Assembly: GCF_001050035.1 (NCBI RefSeq)
Contig: NZ_CVTA01000008.1
Span: forward strand, 60,830 to 124,829
DNA: 64,000 nucleotides
From: Mycolicibacterium komanii
GTDB lineage: Bacteria > Actinomycetota > Actinomycetes > Mycobacteriales > Mycobacteriaceae
Direction: 5' to 3'
The stretch's first letter is position 1. The number at the start of each line of letters is the position of its first letter. This document shows positions 9,315 to 17,387 of the stretch, one piece after another. A program made the translations under genes and the position numbers. The notes beneath the pieces are model-generated. The model was not told where the DNA came from. It ran no database searches and was given only the letters and a program-made list of their open reading frames with translations.

Positions 9315-10369
9315 CGGCGTACCAGCCCGCGTGGTTGCACCAGCCCGAGGTCCAGATGGGTCAGCCACCCGGGTGGGGCGTCGCAGACGTCGGGGATGGC
9401 GTTGATGGCTCCCATCGCCGTCCAGGTGTAACCCGGGTGCGTCATGGTTCCATCTGCCCTCACCACCCCTTGCAGCGTGAGTTCGGTGGGCGGGTCGCCC
9501 TCGATGACGATGCGATAACGGGTCCTTCCCCAGTCCCATGCCGGGTCGAGCTGGTCGGGCTCGCCGGTCAGGTAGATGGCGTGATACACGATCAGCGGTT
9601 CGCCACCTGATCGGGCGGTCCAGGTGTGGTGTTGTGCGGCAACGGTTCCGCGCGGAATCGCACCCTGGTCGTGTGGGATGTCCTCGGTGGCCACCGCGGC
9701 CTGGACGTCTGCGGCGGTCACGTCGTCGATGGTCACGCCGAGTCCATCGGCGACCATGTGCATCGACTGCGCGAAGAAGGGCACGCCGAGACCGAGGATC
9801 GTGGGTTCCGAGAGGAACTTCTCTTTGTCCTTCCCGAACCCCATCCAGTCGATGTGGTCCATCGGGGCGTCGGTCAGCACGTTGACGACTTCCCACACCT
9901 CGATCTTGTCGATTCTGCTGGCGATGCGGGCGAGAGTGAGGGGCAGGATGTCGCCCGCGTAGCCCGGATGGATGCCGCCGGCGTGGAAGGAGGCCTTGCC
10001 GTCCTGACACGCCGCACGGATCTTTACGCCACCGTCGCGGAAATCCTCTGTGGGATGGAAGAAGCCACTGGTCGTGACGACGTTCTTGCCTGACCGCAGG
10101 AGCCCGCACACGGTGTCGATATCCATGATGATCGGCGTGTAGAACACACAGTCGGCGTCGAGGGCGGTGATCGAGTCGACGTCGTCGGTCGCGACCACCC
10201 CGACGGGCGGGATGCCCGCGATCTCACCGGCGTCCTTGCCGACCTTGTCCTTGCTGTGCACCAGCACACCGACGAGGTCGAAGACCGGACTCTGCGCGAA
10301 ATGGCGCACTCCGACCTGGCCGACGTCTCCCGTCATCCACTGGATGACCCGGTAGGTTTTCTCAGACAT
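9311..10369 (-). CDS. Dihydrodipicolinate-reductase-like NAD(P)-dependent oxidoreductase (2 of 3)
   Basis: A 352-residue Rossmann protein. The N-terminal strand-loop-helix YRVIQWMTGDVGQVGVRHFA is the dinucleotide-binding GxxG region, followed by VATDDVDSITALDADCVFYT. The family is annotated in mycobacteria as dihydrodipicolinate-reductase-like or amine-dehydrogenase-like, but it is distinct from DapB and is usually found in catabolic or secondary clusters. The true substrate is unknown. The ATG at 10369 overlaps the upstream paralogue by 8 bases, and its stop overlaps the VOC gene start. Two paralogues lie at 10362-11411 and 18861-19934; all three share the VQW/VQF-TTGNVG opening. Confidence 0.88.
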   Translation of the reverse strand: MSEKTYRVIQWMTGDVGQVGVRHFAQSPVFDLVGVLVHSKDKVGKDAGEIAGIPPVGVVATDDVDSITALDADCVFYTPIIMDIDTVCGLLRSGKNVVTTSGFFHPTEDFRDGGVKIRAACQDGKASFHAGGIHPGYAGDILPLTLARIASRIDKIEVWEVVNVLTDAPMDHIDWMGFGKDKEKFLSEPTILGLGVPFFAQSMHMVADGLGVTIDDVTAADVQAAVATEDIPHDQGAIPRGTVAAQHHTWTARSGGEPLIVYHAIYLTGEPDQLDPAWDWGRTRYRIVIEGDPPTELTLQGVVRADGTMTHPGYTWTAMGAINAIPDVCDAPPGWLTHLDLGLVQPRGLVRR

Positions 10370-11411
10370 TGAGGACTCCCCGCGGAAGTGGTAGCGGCAG
10401 ATCGGTGTAGGTGGCGATGCCCGGTTGCGCCGCCACGACGGCCGGGATCGCGGTGACCGCCGGCATCGCGACGATCGACAGGCCGAGCATGATGTAGTCG
10501 TCCAGGGTCTCGCCGACGAAACCCTCGGGCGGAAGGAAACTGAGCGTGGTCTTGATGGTCGGCGTGCCCGCAACCTCCACCGTGTAGCCCATGTCGAGTT
10601 CCCAGTCGGGGTCGAGTGTCTGGCCTTTGCGCCACCGGCCGCGGATCTCGATGACCTCCTTGCCTCCGACGATCCCCTTCCAGCCGACGTCGACCCCGGC
10701 GACGCAGCCCCTTTCGATCACCCAGTCGCCGGGCAGGTGAAGGTCGGCAGTGGTCTGGGCGTATGCGACGTCGCAGCGGACCTCGTCGAGGTGGACACCG
10801 AGCGCGTCGGCGACGAGCAGGACACCGTCCCGGAAGATGGCCGAACCCTTCTCGGTGATCGACTTCAGGTCCGGATGATCGATGGGATAGCCGAAGCCCA
10901 TGGGCTTTTCGGTGTCCGGTGAGTTGTAGATCGTGGTGTCGATGGCCTCCACGACCGACACCTTGTCCACGCTTTCGGACAAGCCGGCCGACACGATGGC
11001 GAAGAGCTGAATGAAACCGGGGTTGATCCCGCTGCCGAAGATGGTCGACTGGCCTTCCCGACAGGCCTCGACGATACGGTCACGGTCGTCGCCGAAGAAG
11101 TGGCCGGTGATGAACTCGGATGTGGAGACGATGTTCACCCCGGCGCGCAGTATCCGCATCATCTCGTCCACGTCGGCGAACATCGGGTTGTAGACGACAC
11201 AATCCGGGCGCAGCGCCAGCAGGGCGTCGACGTCGTCGGTCGCGGTCACGCCCAGCGGGTCGATGCCGCACAACTCCCCCACATCGCGACCGACCTTGTC
11301 CTTCGACCACGCATAGCAACCGACCAGTTCGAGCTCGGGATTGCGCGCGACCGCCCGCACCGAGCGCATCCCCACGTTGCCGGTGGTCCACTGGACGATG
11401 CGATACGTCAT
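10362..11411 (-). CDS. Dihydrodipicolinate-reductase-like NAD(P)-dependent oxidoreductase (1 of 3)
   Basis: A 349-residue paralogue of the downstream gene, opening [20 protein letters not shown] (nucleotide-binding loop) and continuing WSKDKVGRDVGELCGIDPLG, a segment shared by all three copies here. The second half is the catalytic or dimerisation domain of the family, of unknown specificity. The ATG at 11411 makes an ATGA overlap with P450 C upstream, and the stop overlaps the next reductase by 8 bases. Two adjacent, diverged copies suggest either successive steps on related intermediates or a heteromer; this is inference. Confidence 0.88.
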   Translation of the reverse strand: MTYRIVQWTTGNVGMRSVRAVARNPELELVGCYAWSKDKVGRDVGELCGIDPLGVTATDDVDALLALRPDCVVYNPMFADVDEMMRILRAGVNIVSTSEFITGHFFGDDRDRIVEACREGQSTIFGSGINPGFIQLFAIVSAGLSESVDKVSVVEAIDTTIYNSPDTEKPMGFGYPIDHPDLKSITEKGSAIFRDGVLLVADALGVHLDEVRCDVAYAQTTADLHLPGDWVIERGCVAGVDVGWKGIVGGKEVIEIRGRWRKGQTLDPDWELDMGYTVEVAGTPTIKTTLSFLPPEGFVGETLDDYIMLGLSIVAMPAVTAIPAVVAAQPGIATYTDLPLPLPRGVLNV

Positions 11412-12631
11412 GCCGCTGATGTTTCGGCCGGGTCGAACACGGCGGGAAGCGAACGGAAGCCTCGGGTGATCGAATTGCCATGGAACACTGAGGGCTTCGC
11501 CTGGTCCAGTGCGACTCTCGGCATCCGGGCCAGCACCTGTTCCAGGCCCACCTGCAATTCGAGCCGGGCGAGGTTCGAGCCCAGGCAGCGGTGCACACCG
11601 GCGCCGAACCCCAGATGGCGGTTGTCCTTGCGGTCCAGGATGCACCGGTGTGCATCGACGAACATCTCCTCGTCGCGGTTGGCCGAGGCGTAGTTGACGA
11701 TTACCGAGTCGCCGGGACGGAACGTATGGCCCGCCAGCTCAACCTCTTTGGCGACGGTGCGCGGTATCCCGTGGATCGATCCGCCGAACCGGACGAACTC
11801 CTCGACCGCGCGCGGCAGCAGTTCCGGCTCGCCGATCAACCGGTCCCGTTCCTCGGGGTGCGTAGCGAGATAGTGGAACGCCCACGACATCGCGCTGGCA
11901 GTCGTCTCGAGTCCGGCCTGCACCAGGAGCATCGCGTTGGCCACCACGTCGTTGAACTGGAGCTTCTCCCCGTCGATCTCGGCGGCCAGCAGCACATCGA
12001 TCATGTCGTCGTGGGGCTGTCCCTGCATGCGCGCCGTCACGGTGTCGTGGATGTGCTGGTACAGCCCGCCCCAGGCGGGCCCCCGCTCCTCCTCGGTGGC
12101 GCCGTTCAGGGCGGTGTCGGTGAGTTCGATGCACAGCGGCACATCCTCGACCGGCATCCCGAGCACGTACTTGAAGAACACGATCCCCGGTTGCCGCCAT
12201 GCGACCTGGGCGAGGTCACCCCGCCCGGTGGTGATGAAATCGTCGATGAGCCGGTCGGTCTCGTCGCGGATCTGGGGCCGTAGCGCCTTCATCCGCGCCG
12301 GCGAGAAGTACGGGTTGAGCACCTTGCGGAACTTCTGCTGCCGGGGCGGGTCCAGCGTGATCACCAGATCTCCGCCGAACGCCTCGGTCGCGTTCGGCGT
12401 CAGATTGCTGGAGAAGTGCTCCCAGTCCTGCAGGATCCGGGTGCACTCCGAGTAGCGCACCGCCACCCACGCACTGTCCGGCATCGTGGTCAGGAACGGG
12501 GTGTCGGTGTGCAGGAACGGTGCTTGCCCTCGCATCTCTTCGTAGACCTCGTAGAGGAATTCGTCGTTGTTGAAATCCTCGTGGCGCTGATCCCAGTTCT
12601 GCGCGTGCTCCTCGGGAGATTTTCGGCTCAC
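11408..12631 (-). CDS. Cytochrome P450 (C)
   Basis: First P450 of the operon, 407 residues. The I-helix [10 protein letters not shown] lies near residue 240, the ExxR motif EEFVRFGG near 285, and the heme loop [14 protein letters not shown] near 345 with the Cys ligand. The start is a GTG at 12631 forming a GTGA overlap with the upstream single-span protein; there is no ATG that keeps the P450 N-terminus intact. The gene links the membrane/NorQD half of the operon to the oxidoreductase half, so a shared pathway is likely. Substrate unknown. Confidence 0.95.
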   Translation of the reverse strand: MSRKSPEEHAQNWDQRHEDFNNDEFLYEVYEEMRGQAPFLHTDTPFLTTMPDSAWVAVRYSECTRILQDWEHFSSNLTPNATEAFGGDLVITLDPPRQQKFRKVLNPYFSPARMKALRPQIRDETDRLIDDFITTGRGDLAQVAWRQPGIVFFKYVLGMPVEDVPLCIELTDTALNGATEEERGPAWGGLYQHIHDTVTARMQGQPHDDMIDVLLAAEIDGEKLQFNDVVANAMLLVQAGLETTASAMSWAFHYLATHPEERDRLIGEPELLPRAVEEFVRFGGSIHGIPRTVAKEVELAGHTFRPGDSVIVNYASANRDEEMFVDAHRCILDRKDNRHLGFGAGVHRCLGSNLARLELQVGLEQVLARMPRVALDQAKPSVFHGNSITRGFRSLPAVFDPAETSAA

Positions 12632-13068
12632 GGGGCCGGATTCCCCTGCGACTGCGCGGCTTGGCGCGCTTCCCGCTCCTCGTGGATGCGGACCAGTTCG
12701 CGCCAGCCGATCCTGTTGTACTTCGGCACCGGTTGGATGCCCCACTCGTCTTGTGCGGTGTCCTTGCCCTCGGCGCCCTCGGGGGGACCCAGCGGCGGAT
12801 ACGGCACCTTGCATTCCAGCGCGTCATCGGAGTAGCGGACCTTGAGCAGCTCGCTGCAGATCTCGGTGAGGCTGAGGGTGGGATAGCCGTAGTAGACCGC
12901 CATGAACGGCAGCGTGAACGCTCCCTCGATCACCAGCGCGACCAGGCAGACGAGCACGGCCCGCTTGATGTAAAGGTGCATCCGCGCGTAGTACGGCGTG
13001 GTGCCGGGCGGTAGGTCGTCGGCTTTGTCCTTCTCGCCGCTGTCGGGGGTAAGCGAAGGCGATGTCAT
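12628..13068 (-). CDS. Single-span membrane protein of unknown function (146 aa)
   Basis: The 146-residue protein has a hydrophilic N-terminus (1-33), one clear membrane helix at about 35-58 ([20 protein letters not shown]), and a charged, proline-containing C-terminal domain with two Cys (71, 86). I do not recognise the family. AAGGAG sits 8 bases before the ATG. It follows the second polytopic protein by 21 bases and overlaps P450 C by 4 bases (GTGA), so it belongs to the same transcript. Its topology suits a small subunit or a membrane anchor/electron-transfer partner; that is inference. Confidence 0.8.
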   Translation of the reverse strand: MTSPSLTPDSGEKDKADDLPPGTTPYYARMHLYIKRAVLVCLVALVIEGAFTLPFMAVYYGYPTLSLTEICSELLKVRYSDDALECKVPYPPLGPPEGAEGKDTAQDEWGIQPVPKYNRIGWRELVRIHEEREARQAAQSQGNPAP

Positions 13069-13089
13069 GGCTCGGCTCCTTGAACCTGT

Positions 13090-13824
13090 TCAGTCGGTGA
13101 AGATTTCGCGGTTGACCGTGTGGAGATACGGAATGGCCAAGAAAGGCGTGATGTAGAAGATGTCGTAAAGCCACCATCCGATGACCGGGAAGACCACGCC
13201 CGCATAGCGCACGTCGGCGTACATCGTCATGTTGAACACGTACAGACACCAGATGAGCACACCCATCCAGCAGGTGATGATCATCCACTGATGACCCCAG
13301 CGCTTCATCTGGAGAAACCCGATCGCGGCGGCGCAGCGCATCGCGAAAACCGTCAGGATCATGCCGAACACCATCGACTTCTCGCCCGGTCCGGCCGCGC
13401 CCCCGACCCACAGTTCGTTGTAGTGCCAGAAGTAGCCGGCGTCGAACATCGCACCCCAGCCGACCATCAGCACGCGATTGATGAGGGTGTGGTTGGCGAC
13501 CAGATCGAGCGCCCAGCCGAGGCTGTTGAGCATTCCGTCGATCAGCACGAGGTAGCCGATCAGGGTGACGATCATCGGCCGCATCGACAAGCCTGCGCGC
13601 GCGGCCTGACGTTGTAGCCAAACGCCGCGCATGAAGATGGGGAATCCGATCAGCCCGGGCGCCCACATACCCATCAGGGCGGCGCCGACGATCATCCACT
13701 TGTCCGCACGGCGCTGGGCGAGCCGCGACTCCTCGTGGTGCTCCTCGAGGCTCACGGAGCCGTCCCGCGCGGCCGGCGCATTGGAACGACGGTTCAGCAG
13801 CGGCAGATTCACAACTCCCACCAT
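13090..13824 (-). CDS. Polytopic membrane protein, copy 2 (244 aa); candidate metalloenzyme subunit
   Basis: About six membrane helices. From residue 28 on it is nearly identical to the protein at 16632-17327; the segments FDAGYFWHYNELW, GGAAGPGEK, FLQMKRWGHQWMI and YLHTVNREIF are invariant between the copies. Conserved Asp, His and Glu residues inside or next to helices could bind metal. I do not recognise the family. A loose pattern likeness (Dx5-6HxxE, WGHxxW) to copper membrane monooxygenase subunit C was noted but is weak. Start choice: the ATG at 13824 overlaps the 42-codon ORF by 16 bases; a GTG at 13812 would instead give the GTGA overlap typical of this operon. The flanking NorQ/NorD genes suggest it needs activation. 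Confidence 0.85.
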   Translation of the reverse strand: MVGVVNLPLLNRRSNAPAARDGSVSLEEHHEESRLAQRRADKWMIVGAALMGMWAPGLIGFPIFMRGVWLQRQAARAGLSMRPMIVTLIGYLVLIDGMLNSLGWALDLVANHTLINRVLMVGWGAMFDAGYFWHYNELWVGGAAGPGEKSMVFGMILTVFAMRCAAAIGFLQMKRWGHQWMIITCWMGVLIWCLYVFNMTMYADVRYAGVVFPVIGWWLYDIFYITPFLAIPYLHTVNREIFTD

Positions 13825-13937
13825 CCGCGCGCGAACGACATGTAGAGCTGGATCGCGAACATTGCGAACAGGTAGCCGTAGATGACTATCTGCAGGATGA
13901 TCAGCGCCTTCTTACGCTTGCGCTCCTTTTGATCCAT
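13809..13937 (-). CDS. 42-aa single-span membrane microprotein
   Basis: A short ORF beginning MDQKERKRKK, then a hydrophobic helix (ALIILQIVIYGYLFAMFAIQ), ending FARGWWEL. A strong GGAAGGAG lies 9 bases upstream of its ATG, 15 bases after the norQ-like stop, and its stop lies inside the start region of the next membrane gene. A positive N-terminus plus one helix is the layout of small subunits of membrane oxidoreductases (CydX- or CcoQ-like in size, not in sequence). It is too short for most gene finders. The ribosome-binding site and position make it credible. Confidence 0.7.
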   Translation of the reverse strand: MDQKERKRKKALIILQIVIYGYLFAMFAIQLYMSFARGWWEL

Positions 13938-13952
13938 GGGGCGGGCTCCTTC

Positions 13953-14774
13953 CTAGCCGGGGGTGCTTCCAGCGTCTGCGGCCAGGCTGGCCACGGCGAC
14001 TTCACGCAAGCCGTCGGTGATGGCACCGTCGGTGGACAGCGGCGCGAGGATGCAGGCCTCGGCGGCCTCCAATTCGGTTGCGCCCGCGACGATCAACTGC
14101 GCCGCGGTCACGAGCACGCGGGTGGACGGCGGTTCGAAGTGGAACGCCTCATCGGCCGTGCGGATGGCGGTGGCGCAATGCACGAGTCGTGTCGCGGTCG
14201 CGGAGTCCACGCCCGTTTCGGCGACGATGACCTCGGCTTCGCGGCCGGGCGCCAGGTACTTCATCGGAATCGTCACGAAGCGTTGACGGAACGACGGTTT
14301 GAGCTCCTTCAGCGAGCTGCGGTACGCGGGGTTGTACGAGCAGACCAGCATGAAGGTGTCCGGCGCCCTGACGACCTCACCGGCCCGGTCCAGGTACAGC
14401 GCGCGGCGGTGATCGGTCAACGAGTGCAGGATGGCCAGCGAATCGTGGCGGGCCTCCACCACCTCGTCGAGATAGCAGATCGCACCGTCTTTCACGGCCC
14501 TGGTGAGCGGCCCGTCGGTCCACACCACGTCGCCGCCGGTGACCATGAACCGTCCGACGAGGTCGGAACTGGTCAGGTCGTCGTGGCAACTGATCGTCAC
14601 GACGGGCCGTCGCAGCAACACCCCCATGTGCTCGACGAGGCGGGTCTTGCCGCAGCCCGTCGGGCCGGTCAGCATCACCGGCAGCCGTTGTCGGTAGGCC
14701 TGCTCGAACAGCTGGACTTCGTTGGCGTTCGCGAAATAATCGCTGTTGACTATCCGCTCGCTGGCGTCGCTCAT
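13953..14774 (-). CDS. NorQ/CbbQ/NirQ-type MoxR AAA+ ATPase
   Basis: A 273-residue AAA+ ATPase of the CbbQ/NirQ/NorQ group. Walker A TGPTGCGKT is near residue 36 and Walker B AICYLDEVVEA near 104. The group-specific blocks ISCHDDLTSSDLVGRF and SYNPAYRSSLKELKPSFRQR are present. Known members work with a VWA partner (NorD or CbbO) to insert metal into, or remodel, a client: nitric oxide reductase for NorQ, Rubisco for CbbQ. Neither client is encoded here. The ATG overlaps the norD-like stop (ATGA), so the pair is translationally coupled. The client is probably one of the adjacent membrane proteins, by inference. Confidence 0.92.
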   Translation of the reverse strand: MSDASERIVNSDYFANANEVQLFEQAYRQRLPVMLTGPTGCGKTRLVEHMGVLLRRPVVTISCHDDLTSSDLVGRFMVTGGDVVWTDGPLTRAVKDGAICYLDEVVEARHDSLAILHSLTDHRRALYLDRAGEVVRAPDTFMLVCSYNPAYRSSLKELKPSFRQRFVTIPMKYLAPGREAEVIVAETGVDSATATRLVHCATAIRTADEAFHFEPPSTRVLVTAAQLIVAGATELEAAEACILAPLSTDGAITDGLREVAVASLAADAGSTPG

Positions 14775-16300
14775 GCGGCCACCAGTTCACGATGGACGTG
14801 GGCAAGCACTCGGGGCAGCTCCTCGACTCGTCGGATGCGTTGTGAGCGAAGGGGTCCGAAGACCTCCGGCAACGGGTCGACGCGGGTGGGTCCCACGCCG
14901 ACGTAGTAGATGCGAACGCCGGCGTCGTTGGCCTCCTCGACGGCGTGCGCGGCGTCGGCCCAGGCGTACCGGCCCTCGTACCCCTCGTCGGAGATCAGCC
15001 CGTCACCGATCACGATGAGCAACCGACGCTCGGATGGTTGAGCGAGCAGTCGGCTGGTCAGGTGGCGCAGCGGGGCCCCGAGCCGGGTGTAGCCGCCGGT
15101 GGCCAGTCCCAGACGACCGGGTGGCACGAACCTGCGGTCTTCGAAGTCTTTCAGGCAACTGACTTCGACACGGTGACGGGTGTTCCCGGTGAACACGAAG
15201 ATGCCGTGCCGCTCCCGGGCCAGCGTCATCGCACGCGAAAGGGCGTCGGCGCAGGACAACTCGAGCTTGAAGATGCGCCCGCCGTGCACCCCGAGCGACG
15301 AACTGCCGTCCAGCAGAAGGGCCGTGGTGACGTCCCGGTTGGTGGGCAGCAATTCGCGGAAGATCCGCGGCTCGATCGCCTCACCGGTGGCGAGGTCGAC
15401 GTAGTGGTTGACGTACTGTTCGACGTCCAGGTCGGAGCCGTCCTCCAACCGGTTCTTCATCGCACGGTGGGTGTGCTCCTCGAACCACCGTCGCAGTTCG
15501 GCGGATACGGATTCCGGCTCGCGCGTGCGCGATGCGTGCGACTTCTCGAGCACCGCGACGTGATCACGCATGAAACTCTTGGTCCACGCATTCCATTCGG
15601 GGTAAGGGATGCCGGGCCGGTGGTCGGGCGTGATGTCGAGATCGTTGTCCTGTGGACGGCTCGGCGGCGGCAGGTTGGGGTTGCGGATTCCACCGTCTCC
15701 GCCGACGGGGATGGAATACGGCCGCGGCAGCCGCTTCTCGGATGTCGTCCACGGCATCCTGCCCAGCGTGCGGCGCAGCTTGTCCGACATGCTCTGCGGA
15801 GCGGTGTACGCCAACGGAAGCCGGCCGAACAGCGGATCGACACCGAGCGGATCGGCGGTGCGCGCCAGGGCGATCGCCCGATCCAGCATCGAGGTCGCAT
15901 CGAGGTCACCGTCGAGGATCTCGATGTCGCCGAGCACGCGCGCGAACTCGGGCAGCAGGCCGGGCCAGCGCCCGGCAGCCCAGCCCAGTGCGACACCGGC
16001 CTCGACCACGGTCAACGCCCTCAGCTCACGCGTCGACAATTCGTTCAGCCGGAACCCGACCACCTTGTCCTTCGACGGCGAGCACTGCAATGCGATCCCA
16101 CAGGTGAGCGTCCGTCGGGTCCAGCCGCGAGCGATCGGGTAGGGCACGTGGACGTAGTCCAGTGCGGCGTTGAGACCGAAGGCGCGGTGCTGCCCCGTCA
16201 CGAGGCGAACGCCCTGGCGCCGTTGCCCGCTCAGTGCCACGGCCGTCACCGCGCAACTGCGCTCGACTGCCATCGCGTGTGAGTCGGAGAGTTCAGCCAT
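14771..16300 (-). CDS. NorD/CbbO-type VWA-domain protein
   Basis: A 509-residue partner of the NorQ-like ATPase. The C-terminal third is a von Willebrand A domain: MIDAS DGSSS near residue 333, the Thr of TGGYTRLG near 413, and the IGDG strand near 434. The N-terminal 300 residues are specific to this family and poorly conserved. Known NorD and CbbO proteins bind the MoxR ring through one part and the client through the VWA domain. The 34-codon membrane ORF ends 15 bases upstream and norQ overlaps downstream by 4 bases. The start at 16300 is the first ATG after that ORF. Confidence 0.9.
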   Translation of the reverse strand: MAELSDSHAMAVERSCAVTAVALSGQRRQGVRLVTGQHRAFGLNAALDYVHVPYPIARGWTRRTLTCGIALQCSPSKDKVVGFRLNELSTRELRALTVVEAGVALGWAAGRWPGLLPEFARVLGDIEILDGDLDATSMLDRAIALARTADPLGVDPLFGRLPLAYTAPQSMSDKLRRTLGRMPWTTSEKRLPRPYSIPVGGDGGIRNPNLPPPSRPQDNDLDITPDHRPGIPYPEWNAWTKSFMRDHVAVLEKSHASRTREPESVSAELRRWFEEHTHRAMKNRLEDGSDLDVEQYVNHYVDLATGEAIEPRIFRELLPTNRDVTTALLLDGSSSLGVHGGRIFKLELSCADALSRAMTLARERHGIFVFTGNTRHRVEVSCLKDFEDRRFVPPGRLGLATGGYTRLGAPLRHLTSRLLAQPSERRLLIVIGDGLISDEGYEGRYAWADAAHAVEEANDAGVRIYYVGVGPTRVDPLPEVFGPLRSQRIRRVEELPRVLAHVHRELVAA

Positions 16301-16315
16301 CGAATTCGGAGCCGC

Positions 16316-16420
16316 TCAGAATGTTCCGATGTTGGAGAACATCCAGTACCAGAACCAGATGATCAGGCCGGTGCCACCCCAGGCGGCGACGTAGCGAAGT
16401 ATCTCCCAGATCCAGTCCAC
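16316..16420 (-). CDS. 34-aa tryptophan-rich membrane microprotein
   Basis: An ORF of 34 codons starting with GTG at 16420, preceded by GAGGAGG at ideal spacing. The product begins VDWIWEILRYVAAWGG and continues GTGLIIWFWYWMFSNIG. It has six Trp and is almost entirely one membrane helix. It ends 15 bases before the norD-like start. No homologue is known to me. With the 42-aa ORF on the other side of norQD it suggests a membrane complex with tiny subunits. The ribosome-binding site, operon position and composition make chance unlikely. Confidence 0.65.
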   Translation of the reverse strand: MDWIWEILRYVAAWGGTGLIIWFWYWMFSNIGTF

Positions 16421-16463
16421 GTGTGCGCCTCCTCGGAGCGGGTTGAAGTCAGCGGGAATGTGT

Positions 16464-16583
16464 TCAGCCGCGCGGCCGAGGCGACCGGTTCGAACGGCAT
16501 CGGATGGCGACCTCAGCGTCGGCCGGGGTCGTCACTTCGTGCCGGCCTTCTCCGCGCGTCAACAGCTTGGCCTGAGCCGTCAT
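16464..16583 (-). CDS. Possible 39-aa small protein
   Basis: ATG at 16583 with AAAGGGG about 6 bases upstream; reads MTAQAKLLTRGEGRHEVTTP and continues to an Arg-rich tail. Soluble and basic, with no recognisable domain. It lies between the first polytopic membrane gene and the 34-codon ORF, just downstream of an operator-like palindrome (16608-16623). It could be a small regulatory or accessory protein, or simply leader sequence. The ribosome-binding site is fair and the coding evidence weak. Confidence 0.35.
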   Translation of the reverse strand: MTAQAKLLTRGEGRHEVTTPADAEVAIRCRSNRSPRPRG

Positions 16584-16607
16584 GGTAAGCCCCTTTGTAG
16601 TCCATAG

Positions 16608-16623
16608 GCTGACTTCAGTCAAT
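16608..16623. promoter_or_regulatory. Operator-like palindrome, copy 3 (TetR regulon)
   Basis: GCTGACTTCAGTCAAT matches the perfect palindrome at 18029-18044 at 13 of 16 positions and keeps the TGACT-N2-AGTCA core except for one base. It lies 25 bases upstream of the 39-codon ORF and about 190 bases upstream of the 34-codon ORF, where a second internal promoter of the operon could sit. Binding by the TetR protein at 17388-17987 is inferred from the shared motif. Confidence 0.55.
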
Positions 16624-16631
16624 GAGCTGAG

Positions 16632-17327
16632 TCAGTCAGAAAAGATCTCCCTGTTGACCGTGTGCAGGTACGGAATCGCGAGGAACGGCGTGATGTAGAA
16701 GATGTCGTACAGCCACCAACCGACGACGGGGAAGATCGTGCCCGCGTAGCGCACGTCGGCGTACATCGTCATGTTGAACACGTACAGACACCAGATGAGC
16801 ACACCCATCCAGCAGGTGACGATCATCCACTGGTGGCCCCACCGCTTCATCTGAAGGAACCCGATTCCGGCGGCGATCCGCATGGTGAAGACGGTGAGGA
16901 TCATCCCGACCTCCATCGCCTTCTCCCCCGGTCCGGCGGCGCCGCCGAGCCACAGCTCGTTGTAGTGCCAGAAGTAGCCGGCGTCGAACATCGCGCCCCA
17001 GCCGTTCAACAGGATTCGCGCCAGGATGGTGTGGCTCGCCACCAGGTCGAGCGCCCAGCCCACCGTGTTGATGGCCGCGTCGATGATCACCAGGTAGCCG
17101 ATCAGCGTGACGATCATCGGCCGAACGGACAGGCCCTCGCGCGCAGCCTTGCGCAGCAGCCAGACACCGCGCAGAAAGAGCGGGAGGCCGAAGATACCGA
17201 GGGCGGCGGTGCCGATGAGCAGGCTGCCCGATATCAGCCACTTGTCCGCCTGGCGCTGGGCCAGACGGGAGCGTTCCATGTGCTCGTCCAGACCGCTGCC
17301 GGTGACGGGTTCTGTGCGCAGAGTCAA
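16632..17327 (-). CDS. Polytopic membrane protein, copy 1 (231 aa); candidate metalloenzyme subunit
   Basis: Paralogue of the protein at 13090-13824 with about six membrane helices. The two share nearly every residue from SRLAQR(Q/R)ADKW to the C-terminus NREIF(S/T)D, and long stretches are identical even in DNA (for example around 16750-16815 against 13210-13275). The start is TTG at 17327 with AGGAGG 6 bases upstream; no ATG fits. Invariant His, Asp and Glu in FDAGYFWHYNELW and KRWGHQW are candidate metal ligands. It is the first structural gene behind the TetR gene, with an operator-like palindrome 42 bases upstream of its start. Confidence 0.85.
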   Translation of the reverse strand: MTLRTEPVTGSGLDEHMERSRLAQRQADKWLISGSLLIGTAALGIFGLPLFLRGVWLLRKAAREGLSVRPMIVTLIGYLVIIDAAINTVGWALDLVASHTILARILLNGWGAMFDAGYFWHYNELWLGGAAGPGEKAMEVGMILTVFTMRIAAGIGFLQMKRWGHQWMIVTCWMGVLIWCLYVFNMTMYADVRYAGTIFPVVGWWLYDIFYITPFLAIPYLHTVNREIFSD

Positions 17328-17368
17328 GGCACCCTCCTGAGAGTCAGCGTTGTGAGCATCGCAGGAAG

Positions 17369-17384
17369 ACTGACCGCAGTCAAC
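17369..17384. promoter_or_regulatory. Operator-like palindrome, copy 2 (TetR regulon)
   Basis: ACTGACCGCAGTCAAC matches the perfect palindrome at 18029-18044 at 13 of 16 positions. It sits in the 60-base gap between the TetR stop and the TTG start of the first membrane gene, a natural place for an operator controlling that gene. The assignment to the TetR regulator is inferred from motif sharing. Confidence 0.6.
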
Positions 17385-17387
17385 AAA

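Noticed and set aside
9315..10109. Long upstream extension of the VOC gene
   Set aside because: It overlaps the reductase-like gene in another frame and is Arg/Pro-rich; the ATGA overlap start at 9314 is far better.
13090..17327. Firm assignment of the polytopic proteins as methane/ammonia monooxygenase subunit C
   Set aside because: Only short patterns (Dx5-6HxxE, WGHxxW) agree by eye; no A or B subunit is present. Kept as a hypothesis to test, not as an annotation.
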